A stretch of 39,151 bases of DNA. It comes from JANSXG01 sp965652425. Lineage in GTDB: Bacteria > Planctomycetota > Phycisphaerae > Phycisphaerales > UBA1924. This document shows, piece by piece, positions 23,590-32,163 of this stretch. Location: the NCBI GenBank assembly GCA_965652425.1, contig CBFGVX010000022.1:1-39151 (forward strand), written 5' to 3'. A program made the position numbers and the translations under genes. The notes beneath the pieces were generated by a model. It ran no database searches and was not told the DNA's origin. It saw nothing but the letters and a program-made list of their open reading frames with translations. Each line of letters begins with the position of its first letter. The stretch's first letter is position 1.

Positions 23590-24839
23590 ATAAGCACGAA
23601 ACCAACCCCTACCTCATCGTCGGCGCCGGCATCGCCGGGCTGTCCTGCGCCGTCCACCTGACCCGCGCCGGGCACCGCGTCCTCGTCTTCGACCGCGCGG
23701 ACAGTGTCGGCGGGCGCGTGCGCACCGACATTGTTGACGGTTACACGCTCGATCGCGGATTCCAGGTCCTGCTCGATGCCTACCCCGAGTGCCGCGATCT
23801 GCTGGACTACGATGCGCTCGACCTCAAGCCCTTCCACGCCGGCGCGCTCGTCCGTTTCGATGGCGAGTTCCACACCATCGCCGACCCCTGGCGCCACCCC
23901 ATCGAAGCCGCGAAGAGCTTCCTCAGCCCCGTCTCCACGCTCGCCGACAAAGCCCGCCTCGCGACCATGGGCCTGAAGATCATCGGCACATCCCTCGACG
24001 ACATCTGGCAGCGCCCCGAGCGCGCCACCATCGACCTGCTGCGCGAAGCCAAGCTCTCCGATGCCGCGATCGACAGATTCTTCCGGCCCTTCTTCGGCGG
24101 CGTGTTCTTCGATCGCGACCTCGCCACCTCCAGCCGCATGTTCGAGTTCTGCTTCAAAATGTTCGCCAAAGGCCACGCCACAATCCCCGCCCGCGGCATG
24201 CAGGCCATCCCCGACCAGCTCGCATCGCAACTGCCAGGTGGCAGCATCCGTCTCAGCACACCCGTCGCCTCGGTCGACGGCTCCGGCATCACACTCGAAT
24301 CCGGCGAGCGCATCACCGGCCGCCCGATCATCGCGACCGACCCCGACACCGCCCGCGCGCTCCTCGGCGAGAGCGCCGTCCCGCATCGCGACTGGAACAG
24401 CACCATCACCATGCACTACGCCGCCGATGCGCCGCCCATCGACAAAGCCATCCTCGCCCTCGACGGCGACGGGACCGGCCCGGTGAACCACCTCGCCGTC
24501 ATGTCGAACGCCGCGCCGTCCTACGCGCCCGACGGCAAAGCCCTGATCGCCGCGAACATCGTCGGCACGCGCCCCGAGTCCGATGCCGACCTCGACGCCC
24601 TCTGCCGCGACCAGCTGGCCGAGTGGTTCGGTGACATTGTCCGGTCGTGGCGACTGCTCCGCGTCGACCGCATCGACCGCGCCCTGCCCCGCCAGCTCCC
24701 CGGCACGCTCACGCCCCACGAACGCGAATTCACCACCGACTCCGGCATCATCGTCTGCGGCGACCACCTCGCCGACACCTCTCTCAACGGCGCAATGGCC
24801 AGCGGACGGCGTGCGATGGAGATGGCATTCCAGCGATGA
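23586..24839 (+). CDS. FAD-dependent oxidoreductase (amine oxidase / phytoene desaturase superfamily)
   Basis: 417 residues. The N-terminus has the dinucleotide-binding loop IVGAGIAGLSCAVHLTRAG followed by VFDRADSVGGRVRTD, the FAD-contact hallmark of the flavin amine oxidase and carotenoid desaturase superfamily. The C-terminus GIIVCGDHLADTSLNGAMAS is the second FAD contact. The middle FFRPFFGGVFFDRDLATSS is shared by a subset of uncharacterised desaturase-like proteins. Coupled by ATGA to the peroxiredoxin-like gene. No carotenoid genes are adjacent, so a pigment role is not supported; the substrate is unknown. Confidence 0.87.
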   Translation: MNKHETNPYLIVGAGIAGLSCAVHLTRAGHRVLVFDRADSVGGRVRTDIVDGYTLDRGFQVLLDAYPECRDLLDYDALDLKPFHAGALVRFDGEFHTIADPWRHPIEAAKSFLSPVSTLADKARLATMGLKIIGTSLDDIWQRPERATIDLLREAKLSDAAIDRFFRPFFGGVFFDRDLATSSRMFEFCFKMFAKGHATIPARGMQAIPDQLASQLPGGSIRLSTPVASVDGSGITLESGERITGRPIIATDPDTARALLGESAVPHRDWNSTITMHYAADAPPIDKAILALDGDGTGPVNHLAVMSNAAPSYAPDGKALIAANIVGTRPESDADLDALCRDQLAEWFGDIVRSWRLLRVDRIDRALPRQLPGTLTPHEREFTTDSGIIVCGDHLADTSLNGAMASGRRAMEMAFQR

Positions 24840-24892
24840 GATACACCATGCTTCGGGTATGATCCATCCGCGCACGCCGCGCAAGGACCCTC

Positions 24893-25975
24893 ATGCTCTC
24901 CGCCACACTCATCGCCTACTTCCTGTTCGCCCTGCTGATCTCGTTCTGCTGCTCGCTCTTCGAGGCGACGCTGCTGTCGGTGTCGCCCACCCACATCGAG
25001 ACCCTGCGCCGCTCCGGTCGGCGCAGCGGCGAGATCCTCTGGAAGCTGCGCGACCGCGTCGATCGCCCGCTCATCGCGATCCTCACGATGAACACCGTCG
25101 CCAACATGTTCGGCGCCGCCGGCGTCGGCAACGAGGCCGGCCGTCTCGCCCGCAACGCCGGGGCCACGGACAGCGAGCAGCTCTGGGTCACCGTCGCCTC
25201 CGGCATCCTCACATTGGCGATCCTCATCTTCTCCGAGATCATCCCCAAGACCCTCGGCGCGCGCTACTGGCGCCCGCTCGCGCCCGTCGTCGCGCTGCCG
25301 ATGAACCTGCTCGTCAAGGCCCTGCTGCCCGTCGTGCTCCTGCTGCAGGGCATCCCCAAGCTGCTCGGCGGCTCGGGCATCACCACCGTCACGCGCGATG
25401 ACCTCATGATGACCGCCGAGATGGGACGCGAGACCGGCGGCATCCACAAACGCGGCTACGAACTCATCACCAACGCGCTCAAGCTCGACGATGTGCGCAC
25501 CCGCGATGTGCTCACCCCGCGCACCGAGATGTTCTGGCTCCAGGCCGACATGACCGCCGCCGATGTCGTCAAGGACCACCCCCGCCTCACCCACTCGCGC
25601 ATCCCCATCGTCTCGAGCGCCGACAACTTCATCGGCATGGTCCTGCGCACCGACATCCACGAGGCCTGCCTGTCCAGCCGCGGCGGCACCAAGCTCGGTG
25701 ACATGGCCAAGCCCATCCGCTACATCCCCGAAACCCAGCGCCTCGCCCCGCTGCTCGAAGAGCTCATCACCCGCGAGGAGCACCTCGTGCTCGTCGTCGA
25801 TGAGCACGGCTCCGTCGAAGGGCTCGTCACGCTCGAGGATGTCATGGAAACCCTGCTGGGCGCGGAGATCCTCGACGAGCTCGACACCGTCGCCGACCTG
25901 CAGGGCCTCGCCCTCGCCCGCGCCAAGGCCCGCCGACGCGCGATGATCAAGAAGCCCGGCGAGCCCAAGGGCTGA
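24893..25975 (+). CDS. CNNM/CorB-CorC (hemolysin-like) membrane protein with CBS pair
   Basis: 360 residues: a DUF21/CNNM membrane domain (about 1-150, with NTVANMFGAAGVGNEAGRLA and FSEIIPKTLGARYW) followed by a linker and two CBS domains (about 205-330, for example TRDVLTPRTEMFWLQADM and LVVDEHGSVEGLVTLEDVME). Members of this family mediate or regulate Mg2+ and related divalent-cation export; the name hemolysin is historical. The usual C-terminal CorC_HlyC domain is missing, replaced by a 30-residue basic tail. A TATGAT hexamer (24858-24863) precedes it by 29 bases and may be its -10 box. It is convergent with batE, with a 4-base gap. Confidence 0.9.
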   Translation: MLSATLIAYFLFALLISFCCSLFEATLLSVSPTHIETLRRSGRRSGEILWKLRDRVDRPLIAILTMNTVANMFGAAGVGNEAGRLARNAGATDSEQLWVTVASGILTLAILIFSEIIPKTLGARYWRPLAPVVALPMNLLVKALLPVVLLLQGIPKLLGGSGITTVTRDDLMMTAEMGRETGGIHKRGYELITNALKLDDVRTRDVLTPRTEMFWLQADMTAADVVKDHPRLTHSRIPIVSSADNFIGMVLRTDIHEACLSSRGGTKLGDMAKPIRYIPETQRLAPLLEELITREEHLVLVVDEHGSVEGLVTLEDVMETLLGAEILDELDTVADLQGLALARAKARRRAMIKKPGEPKG

Positions 25976-25979
25976 GCCC

Positions 25980-26843
25980 TCAACCCCCGATCAGCGCCAC
26001 CGAACCCCGCCGGAACCACGCCCGCCGCGCATCGCCGAACTCCGAGAGGATCCACTGCCCCGGCGCATCGATCCCGTCGCGGATCTCCAGCACGCGGAAC
26101 TCCACGCCGGGGTTGACCGGGCGCGTGAACGCCGCGTCGTACGCCGCGTCGCTCGGACCCTGACGCGCGACCGCGGGCGCATCGACCACCACGCCGACCA
26201 CCGGGCGGGGCCAGACCAACTCCGCCGCCAGCGTCGCGCCCACCACCAGCGAAACCACCAGCACCGCCATCGCGGGCAGCAGCGGCACGCTCGGAGCCAC
26301 GCCCTCATCGATCAGCTGCGCATCGAAACTCCGTCGCACCCGCTCGCGCACGGCAATCCGCGCGATCAGCAGCGCCCAGAACACGCCGAACAGACCGACA
26401 AACACCCACAGGCGCACCCGCGCATCCACCGTGTCGAGCAGCCGGCGCACCCGCGACTCGCTCACCGGAGGGCCGAGCCGGTCCGGCACGCGCCCGCGCA
26501 CATATTCCAGGTTGTCGGCAACCTGCGTGTCCCTCGGGTCCAGCCGCTGCGCGAGCCGGTAGTGCATCACCGCGCGTCCGAAGCGGTCCGAGAGCGCGTA
26601 GGCGTTGGCGATGTTGTAGTGGATCGAGGCGTTCTCGATGCCGTGCTCCTCGATCATCTGTTCGAGCAGCGCGATCGATTCGTCCAGCTTGTCGAGCGCC
26701 GCCGCACGGTCCGAATCGATCGTCTCCGCCGCCTCCTGGAACAGCGCGCCCGAGCGCTCGGCGAGTTCCCGCGGCGACTGCGCGGCAGCGCACCACGCCC
26801 CGATGCCGAGCCACGCCAGCGCGATCAGCACTCGCACCCTCAT
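25980..26843 (-). CDS. batE: BatE-like TPR/SH3 membrane protein
   Basis: 287 residues. A signal peptide (MRVRVLIALAWLGIGAWCAA) precedes TPR-like helices (ASIHYNIANAYALSDRFGRA, MHYRLAQRLDPRDTQVADNL). Two membrane segments follow (about 155-175 and 205-230), then a C-terminal SH3-like domain ending QWILSEFGDARRAWFRRGSV. This domain order is that of BatE proteins in Bacteroides-type aerotolerance operons. The start at 26843 gives an ATGA overlap with batD and begins the signal peptide. It is the last gene of the eight-gene operon. Confidence 0.82.
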   Translation of the reverse strand: MRVRVLIALAWLGIGAWCAAAQSPRELAERSGALFQEAAETIDSDRAAALDKLDESIALLEQMIEEHGIENASIHYNIANAYALSDRFGRAVMHYRLAQRLDPRDTQVADNLEYVRGRVPDRLGPPVSESRVRRLLDTVDARVRLWVFVGLFGVFWALLIARIAVRERVRRSFDAQLIDEGVAPSVPLLPAMAVLVVSLVVGATLAAELVWPRPVVGVVVDAPAVARQGPSDAAYDAAFTRPVNPGVEFRVLEIRDGIDAPGQWILSEFGDARRAWFRRGSVALIGG

Positions 26844-28627
26844 CGCGCACCGCCCTTCGCCAGATCCTGAAGCAGCGCTGCCACCTCGCGCCGATGCTCG
26901 GCGTTGCACGCCTCCGCCCGCCCGGAGAACCGCGCCGATTCGCACGCCTCGGCGAGGCGGCTCGCCCGCTCGGCCAGATCCGGACGCTCTTTCGCGATGC
27001 GCAACGCCGCGTCGCCGGGCGTCAGCACATCCTCGGAACACGCGCTGCGCAGGGCCTCGTAGCGAACCAGCGCGCCTCGGACGGCCTCGGCGTGGGACGC
27101 ACCGCTCCGCTTGAGTTCCGCCGCAGCCCGCTGCGCCGCCGGACGGATCGCCAGCGCCCGATCGCGCTGCTCGCTGCGCCTGCGCAGCGCGACCGCCGCG
27201 AGCAGCCCGAGGTACGCAGCGGGCGGAGCCGCGACCAGACCGATCACCACCGGCGAACGGACCGCCTCGCCCAGCGTGAACCGCTGGCTTTGCAGCAGCG
27301 CGGATCCGGACCGGTTCGCCGCGAGCGTGCGCGGGGCCGACTCGACGCGCTGGGCCTCGGCCGCGGGCCGCGTGAACGCTTCGCCGTCCACGGCGGTCAC
27401 CACTTTCGACGGCGCAACCTTCAGCGGGATCGGGTCGGTCTCGATCAGGTCGTACTCGCCCGACACCGGATCGAACGAGTTCAGCACCACGCTCGGGATC
27501 GCCTCGACCGCGTCGGTGATCGCGCGGATGACATACCGGAAGGTCACACGACCGTCGCCGAGCTGGCGTTCGGCATCGCGGTTGGCCAGACGGAAGCCCG
27601 AATCGAAGCCGGGCATCCCCGCGATCTCCGGTGCCTCGATGCGCCGAAGATCGCCCGGACCTTCGAGCGTCAGCTCGAACCGGATCGGATCGCCGACACG
27701 CACCTCCGTCGGCGTCGCGCTCGCGCTGAGCCGGTACTCGCCGATCAGGCCGGTGAACTCCGACGGCCTCCCTTCCAACGGCAACTCCTGCACGCGCACC
27801 GTCAACTCATCGGTCGGCACCGCGACGCGCGCCCCCCGGCGCGTCCGTGCCGGAACGAAATCGCAGATCCACACACCCGGCCCGATCGTCGCCTCACCCG
27901 GCACCGAAGCGACCAGCGTGCGGCTGGTCCGCACGCGGTCGAACTCCACGCCGTCCACCGTCACGCGGTCCATCGTGATCTGCGCGGGAGCGCCGAGGAA
28001 GTCGAAGCCGCCGCGGGTCTGCCTGCCGCGCGAGGGCGTTTCCTGAACCGAGAACCGCTCGTCGACGCCCGGCAGCGTGAACACCGCGTTGTTGATGCTC
28101 GCCCCCCGCTCCACCAGCAGCTCCAGCCGGACCTCGAAGGGCTGGCCGACATACGGCTCGGTCGAGCTCGCGCTCAGCGTCGCGCGCAGGTCCTGCCGCT
28201 CCGAAGCGCCGACCACGCGGAACGGGACCGGCTCGGTCCGCAGAACCTCGCCGCCCGCACGCACCTCGATCGATGGCACGGCGAACTCGCCCGACCGCAG
28301 CGGCATGATACGGTAGTACAGCACATAACTCACCACGCTCGTCTGCGTGATCTCGCCGTTGACGATCACCGTGCTGCTGAAACTCTTGTTCTGCCGGCTG
28401 AGGTACTCCGCCTCGAACCCCGCGCGCTCGCCGCCCGGGATCACCGGCGTCGCGTCCGGCTCGGCGTTCTCGACCTCGATCGAGAAGATCAGCGAGTCGC
28501 CCACATACACCGCGCCCGCCGACACGCTCGCGCGCACCGTCACCGGCTCCTGCCCCGCCGCAAACGGGACCAGAAGCGCGATCGCCACCAGCACGCTCGC
28601 CATCCTCTGCACAACGCCTCGCATCAC
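26840..28627 (-). CDS. batD: BatD-like exported protein
   Basis: 595 residues: signal peptide, a large extracytoplasmic part of repeated Ig-like beta-sandwich units, one membrane segment near 480-502 (VVIGLVAAPPAAYLGLLAAV) and a helical cytoplasmic tail of about 90 residues. The opening VTVRASVSAGAVYVGDSLIF and the later YYRIMPLRSGEFAVPSIEV are typical of BatD. In other bacteria Bat proteins form a membrane complex linked to stress tolerance, with the MoxR ATPase as a likely chaperone. Both ends overlap their neighbours by ATGA. Confidence 0.88.
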   Translation of the reverse strand: MMRGVVQRMASVLVAIALLVPFAAGQEPVTVRASVSAGAVYVGDSLIFSIEVENAEPDATPVIPGGERAGFEAEYLSRQNKSFSSTVIVNGEITQTSVVSYVLYYRIMPLRSGEFAVPSIEVRAGGEVLRTEPVPFRVVGASERQDLRATLSASSTEPYVGQPFEVRLELLVERGASINNAVFTLPGVDERFSVQETPSRGRQTRGGFDFLGAPAQITMDRVTVDGVEFDRVRTSRTLVASVPGEATIGPGVWICDFVPARTRRGARVAVPTDELTVRVQELPLEGRPSEFTGLIGEYRLSASATPTEVRVGDPIRFELTLEGPGDLRRIEAPEIAGMPGFDSGFRLANRDAERQLGDGRVTFRYVIRAITDAVEAIPSVVLNSFDPVSGEYDLIETDPIPLKVAPSKVVTAVDGEAFTRPAAEAQRVESAPRTLAANRSGSALLQSQRFTLGEAVRSPVVIGLVAAPPAAYLGLLAAVALRRRSEQRDRALAIRPAAQRAAAELKRSGASHAEAVRGALVRYEALRSACSEDVLTPGDAALRIAKERPDLAERASRLAEACESARFSGRAEACNAEHRREVAALLQDLAKGGAR

Positions 28628-30141
28628 CAGTCGTTCCCTCCCCGGTCGCGCTGACGCTCCCGCATGAACTCATCGCGCCGGGAAGTGTCGCGGTTCTCCT
28701 TGGTCAGGATCTCCCGGGCCACCTCCTCGCCGCCCTCGCCTCCCGGTCGCATCTGCTCCGGATCGAGCTCGCCCGGACCGGGCCGCTCTTCCATCTGCTC
28801 GGGGTCCTGCCCCTCGAACTCCTGCTCGGCCTGCTGGATCTGCTGCTCCATCTGCTCGGCGAACATCTCCATCAGCTCCTGCAAGTCCTCGACCTGCGCG
28901 GCGAAGTCCTCGATGATCGAGCGCAGGTCCTCGTGGGCCTGCCATTGCAGATCCTCCGCCGCCTCCAGCTCATCGCCGCGAAGTTCGAAGTCCGCCCAGC
29001 GCTGCGCGCCCACCGCATCGGCGATCGCGTCAGCCCCGGTCCCCAGAAGCTGGTCGAACATGCCCGCCATCAGCGGGTTCTGCTCGCCGAACAGCTCGTC
29101 GCTCCGCCTCGCCATCGCGTCCAGCCGGCGCAGCAGATCCTCCGTCTCCGCCGTGACGCGGCTCTGATCCCGAAGGATCTCCCCAACCCGCTCGGCCCGC
29201 TCGCTCGAGCGCAGCCGCTCGGCGCCGTCGGTCTGCGTGGCCAGCCGCTCCTGACGCTCGGTCAGGTCCATGATCTTCTGCAGCGCCTCCTGCGGCTGGA
29301 TGATCTCCGTCAGGAACTGCTCGAACTCCGCCCGCTTGCTCTCGCGCTCCCGGCGCAGTTCCACGATCTGCGACCGCGCATAGCGCAGGTTCTCCATCGC
29401 GTCGGTGTCGTTCGCATCGGCCTGCAGCGCCGCGCGGAACATCGCCGACGCGATCGAAAGATCCTCGATCGACCGACCCACCGCGCCCGCGTACGCGTTC
29501 CACGCACGCTCCGGACCCGCCTGCAGCGCGTTGCGGATCGGGTCCAGCCCCGGCAGCACCTCGTCGCGCCGGTTCGCCACGCGGTCCAGCCGGATCGAAC
29601 CCAGGTTGAAGGTCGACAGCCGGTGGATCTGCCGCGCGTTCGGCTCGGCCAGCGCCCGCTGGAAGTACTGCTCGGCCAGCGCCCGGTCGCCCGAGGCGTA
29701 ATGCACGCATCCCTCGTTGTAGAGCGCGAGCGCTGACATCCGCGGGTGCAGCTCGCGCAGCGCCTTGAACGCCGCCGCGGCGTCCGGATACCGCTCCTCG
29801 CCCAGCCACCCAAGCCCGAGCGACACCAGCGACAGCGGCTCGAACTGCTTCGCCTCGATCTCCGCCAGCGCTTCCTCCGATGGCTCGGGCGGCGGTGCCG
29901 GCTGCTCCGGCTGCTGCCCACCGCCTCCACCCAGACCGGGAATGTTGAACGGCAGTCCATCCAGCCCCGGCATGTTCGGCAAGCTCGGCAAGCCCTGCAT
30001 CCCGCCAAGCCCCGGCATCGCGCTCCGGTTCGAACGATCCCCGCCGGGCATACCCGGCAGGTTCGGAGTCTGCCCCGCGGCAACCGTTGCGATCAGCATC
30101 AGCGCAGCGCCCGTTCTCATGATCCGTTCAGCGTCGAGCAA
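28624..30141 (-). CDS. batC: BatC-like TPR protein with Pro/Gly-Met repeats and Gln/Glu-rich coiled coil
   Basis: About 505 residues. After a signal peptide (MRTGAALMLIATVAAGQ) comes a Pro/Gly/Leu/Met repeat stretch (MPGLGGMQGLPSLPNMPGLD), then TPR units (about 100-260: ALYNEGCVHYASGDRALAEQ, FRAALQADANDTDAMENLRY), and a long coiled-coil, Glu/Gln-rich C-terminus. The start is unusual: a TTG at 30141 follows a full Shine-Dalgarno at optimal distance, whereas the in-frame ATG at 30120 begins the signal peptide cleanly but has no ribosome binding site. I give the TTG start; the ATG is the alternative. It overlaps batB by 14 bases. Confidence 0.8.
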   Translation of the reverse strand: MLDAERIMRTGAALMLIATVAAGQTPNLPGMPGGDRSNRSAMPGLGGMQGLPSLPNMPGLDGLPFNIPGLGGGGGQQPEQPAPPPEPSEEALAEIEAKQFEPLSLVSLGLGWLGEERYPDAAAAFKALRELHPRMSALALYNEGCVHYASGDRALAEQYFQRALAEPNARQIHRLSTFNLGSIRLDRVANRRDEVLPGLDPIRNALQAGPERAWNAYAGAVGRSIEDLSIASAMFRAALQADANDTDAMENLRYARSQIVELRRERESKRAEFEQFLTEIIQPQEALQKIMDLTERQERLATQTDGAERLRSSERAERVGEILRDQSRVTAETEDLLRRLDAMARRSDELFGEQNPLMAGMFDQLLGTGADAIADAVGAQRWADFELRGDELEAAEDLQWQAHEDLRSIIEDFAAQVEDLQELMEMFAEQMEQQIQQAEQEFEGQDPEQMEERPGPGELDPEQMRPGGEGGEEVAREILTKENRDTSRRDEFMRERQRDRGGNDW

Positions 30142-31129
30142 GGATCACCTCCATCGCCAGAAACACCGCCGCAAGCCCCAACAGAACCGGGAACCACTCC
30201 CGGTACACGATCGTCTCGGTCGTTTGCAGAACACGCTGCTCCGCCTCGCCGATCAGCGTGCGGTAGATCTCGTCCAGACGGATGTCGTTCGTCCGTACCG
30301 AGTAATACCGCCCGCCGGGCGTCTGGGCCACCATGTCCCGCAGGGTCTCCTCGTCGAGCCGGCTGACCACCGGCTCGCCCGAATCATCGGTGATGTACTG
30401 CATTTGGCCGTCCCGCGTGACGGGGATCCGCGCCCCTTCCGCGGGGTCGCCGATACCCAGCGCGATCAGTCGGATCCCGCGCTCGCCCAGCGCTTCCGCC
30501 GCGGCGACCGGAACGCTCCCCTGATCCTCGCCATCGGTGATCAGGATGATGTCCTGGTAGCGCATCGCGTCCTCATCGACGAACACGCGGTCCATGGCCG
30601 TTCGGATCGCATCGCCGATCAGCGTGCCGCCCTCGCCAACGCTGCGCGGGTCCAGCTCGTCCACCATCGTGGCGAAGAAGCCGTAGTCGTGCGTCAGCGG
30701 GCAGATGACCCGGCCGTCGCCCGCGAACGCGACCAGCGCCACCCGGTCCCCCGACAGCACGCCCAGCGCATCGCGGATCCACAGCTTTGACCGCTCGAGC
30801 CGGTTCGGCACGAGATCCTCGGCCAGCATCGAGCGCGACACATCGATCACGAAGCACACATCGCGCCCCATCGTCGTCACCGGCGCCGAGCGGGCCCGGT
30901 CCACCGGCCTCGCCAGCGCCGCCAGAATCGCGCTGAGCGCGCCGAGCAGCAGCACCACCCGCGCCACCTGGCGGCACACCGTCAGCCATCCCGACAGCCG
31001 TGCGGCCTGATCCTCCTGCGCAAACCGCCGGCTCGACATCCGCGCCGCCGCGATCGCCCAGCCCAGCAGCCCGGCGACAATCGGCGCCAGCCACAACCAC
31101 TCCAGCCACGCTCCCTCAAGCAGCCGCAT
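30128..31129 (-). CDS. batB: BatB-like vWA-domain membrane protein
   Basis: 333 residues. Two N-terminal membrane segments (about 10-30 and 55-75), a vWA domain (about 90-300) and a C-terminal membrane segment (FPVLLGLAAVFLAMEV). The metal-ion adhesion motif is intact: DVSRSM (DxSxS), a Thr in GGTLIGDAI and Asp in ILITDGEDQG. vWA proteins of this locus are the probable clients or partners of MoxR. The start at 31129 overlaps the batA stop by one base (TGATG). Confidence 0.9.
   Translation of the reverse strand: MRLLEGAWLEWLWLAPIVAGLLGWAIAAARMSSRRFAQEDQAARLSGWLTVCRQVARVVLLLGALSAILAALARPVDRARSAPVTTMGRDVCFVIDVSRSMLAEDLVPNRLERSKLWIRDALGVLSGDRVALVAFAGDGRVICPLTHDYGFFATMVDELDPRSVGEGGTLIGDAIRTAMDRVFVDEDAMRYQDIILITDGEDQGSVPVAAAEALGERGIRLIALGIGDPAEGARIPVTRDGQMQYITDDSGEPVVSRLDEETLRDMVAQTPGGRYYSVRTNDIRLDEIYRTLIGEAEQRVLQTTETIVYREWFPVLLGLAAVFLAMEVILARR
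30142..30152 (-). promoter_or_regulatory. Full-length Shine-Dalgarno deciding a TTG start of batC
   Basis: Minus-strand GGAGGTGATCC is an 11-base exact match to the complement of the usual 16S rRNA 3' end, with the GGAGG core 6 bases before TTG (30141-30139). It lies inside the last codons of batB (AMEVILARR), so the coding constraint alone could explain it. Confidence 0.55.
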
Positions 31130-32163
31130 CAGCCCGCCCTCCGCAGCACGGTCCAGCTCAGGACCGAATCGATCAGCAGCAGCACGAGCCCCACCAGCGC
31201 GAACACCTCGAACCACTCGCGGTACGACGCGTACTCCACCCGCTCGATCTCCGTCGGCTCCAGCCGGTTGATCTCCGCGTACACATCCTCCAGCCCGTCG
31301 CCGTCGGCGGTGTCGAAGTGCTTGCCGCCGGAAATCTCCGCCACGCGACGCAGCGTCCCCGAGCCGAACATCCCGCGCCCGAAGTCCGAACCCAGCCCGA
31401 TCGTGTACACCTTGATGCCCCACTGCTTCGCCAGCGCTGCGCCCTCCAGAGCGCTGCGTTCGCCGGCGTTCTCCTCGCCGTCCGTCAGCAGGATGATCAC
31501 CTTCGAGGCGATCTCGAACTCCGGATCGCCCGGCTCCGCCCCACCGGCCCCGAACCGCACGAGCTGCTCCTCCGCCGAACGCAGGCGCGCCGCCGCCAGC
31601 GCGATCGCGTCGCCCACCGCCGTACCCGCATCCACACCGCGGATCGCGGCGTAATCGATCCGGTCCGTCGCCTCCGTCAGCGCGCCGTACTCCCGCACCA
31701 GCGGGCAATAGGTTTCGGCGAACGAGCCGAAGCCGATCAACCCGATCAGGTCGCCGTCCCGCCCCGGCAGTTCACCTCCCCGGTCCTGATTCCCCAATAC
31801 GAAATCGCGGAACACCCGCTTCACACCCTCCAGGCGCGACACGCGATCGCCGTCGTACTGCATCTGCGCCCGCATCGAGGTCGAGCGGTCCAGCACCATC
31901 ATGATCGCCACGCCCTTGGTCACCGTCCGCTGCTTGCCCACGCCGAGCTGAGGCCGCGCTGCCCCGACGATCAGGAGCACCAGCACGAGCGCCCGCAGCA
32001 CCACCGGCACCCAGAGCGCGCGCTCGCGCCACCCACGCCCGATCCGCGCCGCCCGGTCCACCGTCGAGAACCCGACCGCGCTGCGCTTCACCAGCAGCGA
32101 CCACACCACGACCAGCGGCACGGCGAGCAGGAACCACAGCACGAACGGGTGCTCGAATCGCAT
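31129..32163 (-). CDS. batA: BatA-like vWA-domain membrane protein
   Basis: 344 residues with the same layout as batB, from which it probably arose by duplication: N-terminal membrane segments (FVLWFLLAVPLVVVWSLLV; VVLRALVLVLLIVGAARP), a vWA domain and a C-terminal membrane segment (FALVGLVLLLIDSVLSW). The MIDAS is complete: LDRSTSM, the Thr of AGTAVGDAI and ILLTDGEENAG. The start overlaps the stop of the preceding gene by one base (TGATG). Confidence 0.9.
   Translation of the reverse strand: MRFEHPFVLWFLLAVPLVVVWSLLVKRSAVGFSTVDRAARIGRGWRERALWVPVVLRALVLVLLIVGAARPQLGVGKQRTVTKGVAIMMVLDRSTSMRAQMQYDGDRVSRLEGVKRVFRDFVLGNQDRGGELPGRDGDLIGLIGFGSFAETYCPLVREYGALTEATDRIDYAAIRGVDAGTAVGDAIALAAARLRSAEEQLVRFGAGGAEPGDPEFEIASKVIILLTDGEENAGERSALEGAALAKQWGIKVYTIGLGSDFGRGMFGSGTLRRVAEISGGKHFDTADGDGLEDVYAEINRLEPTEIERVEYASYREWFEVFALVGLVLLLIDSVLSWTVLRRAG

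Noticed and set aside
24858..24863. Promoter for the CNNM-type gene (TATGAT)
   Set aside because: Good -10 box but no -35 hexamer at 16-18 bases and no extended -10; mentioned with the gene but not called as a feature.
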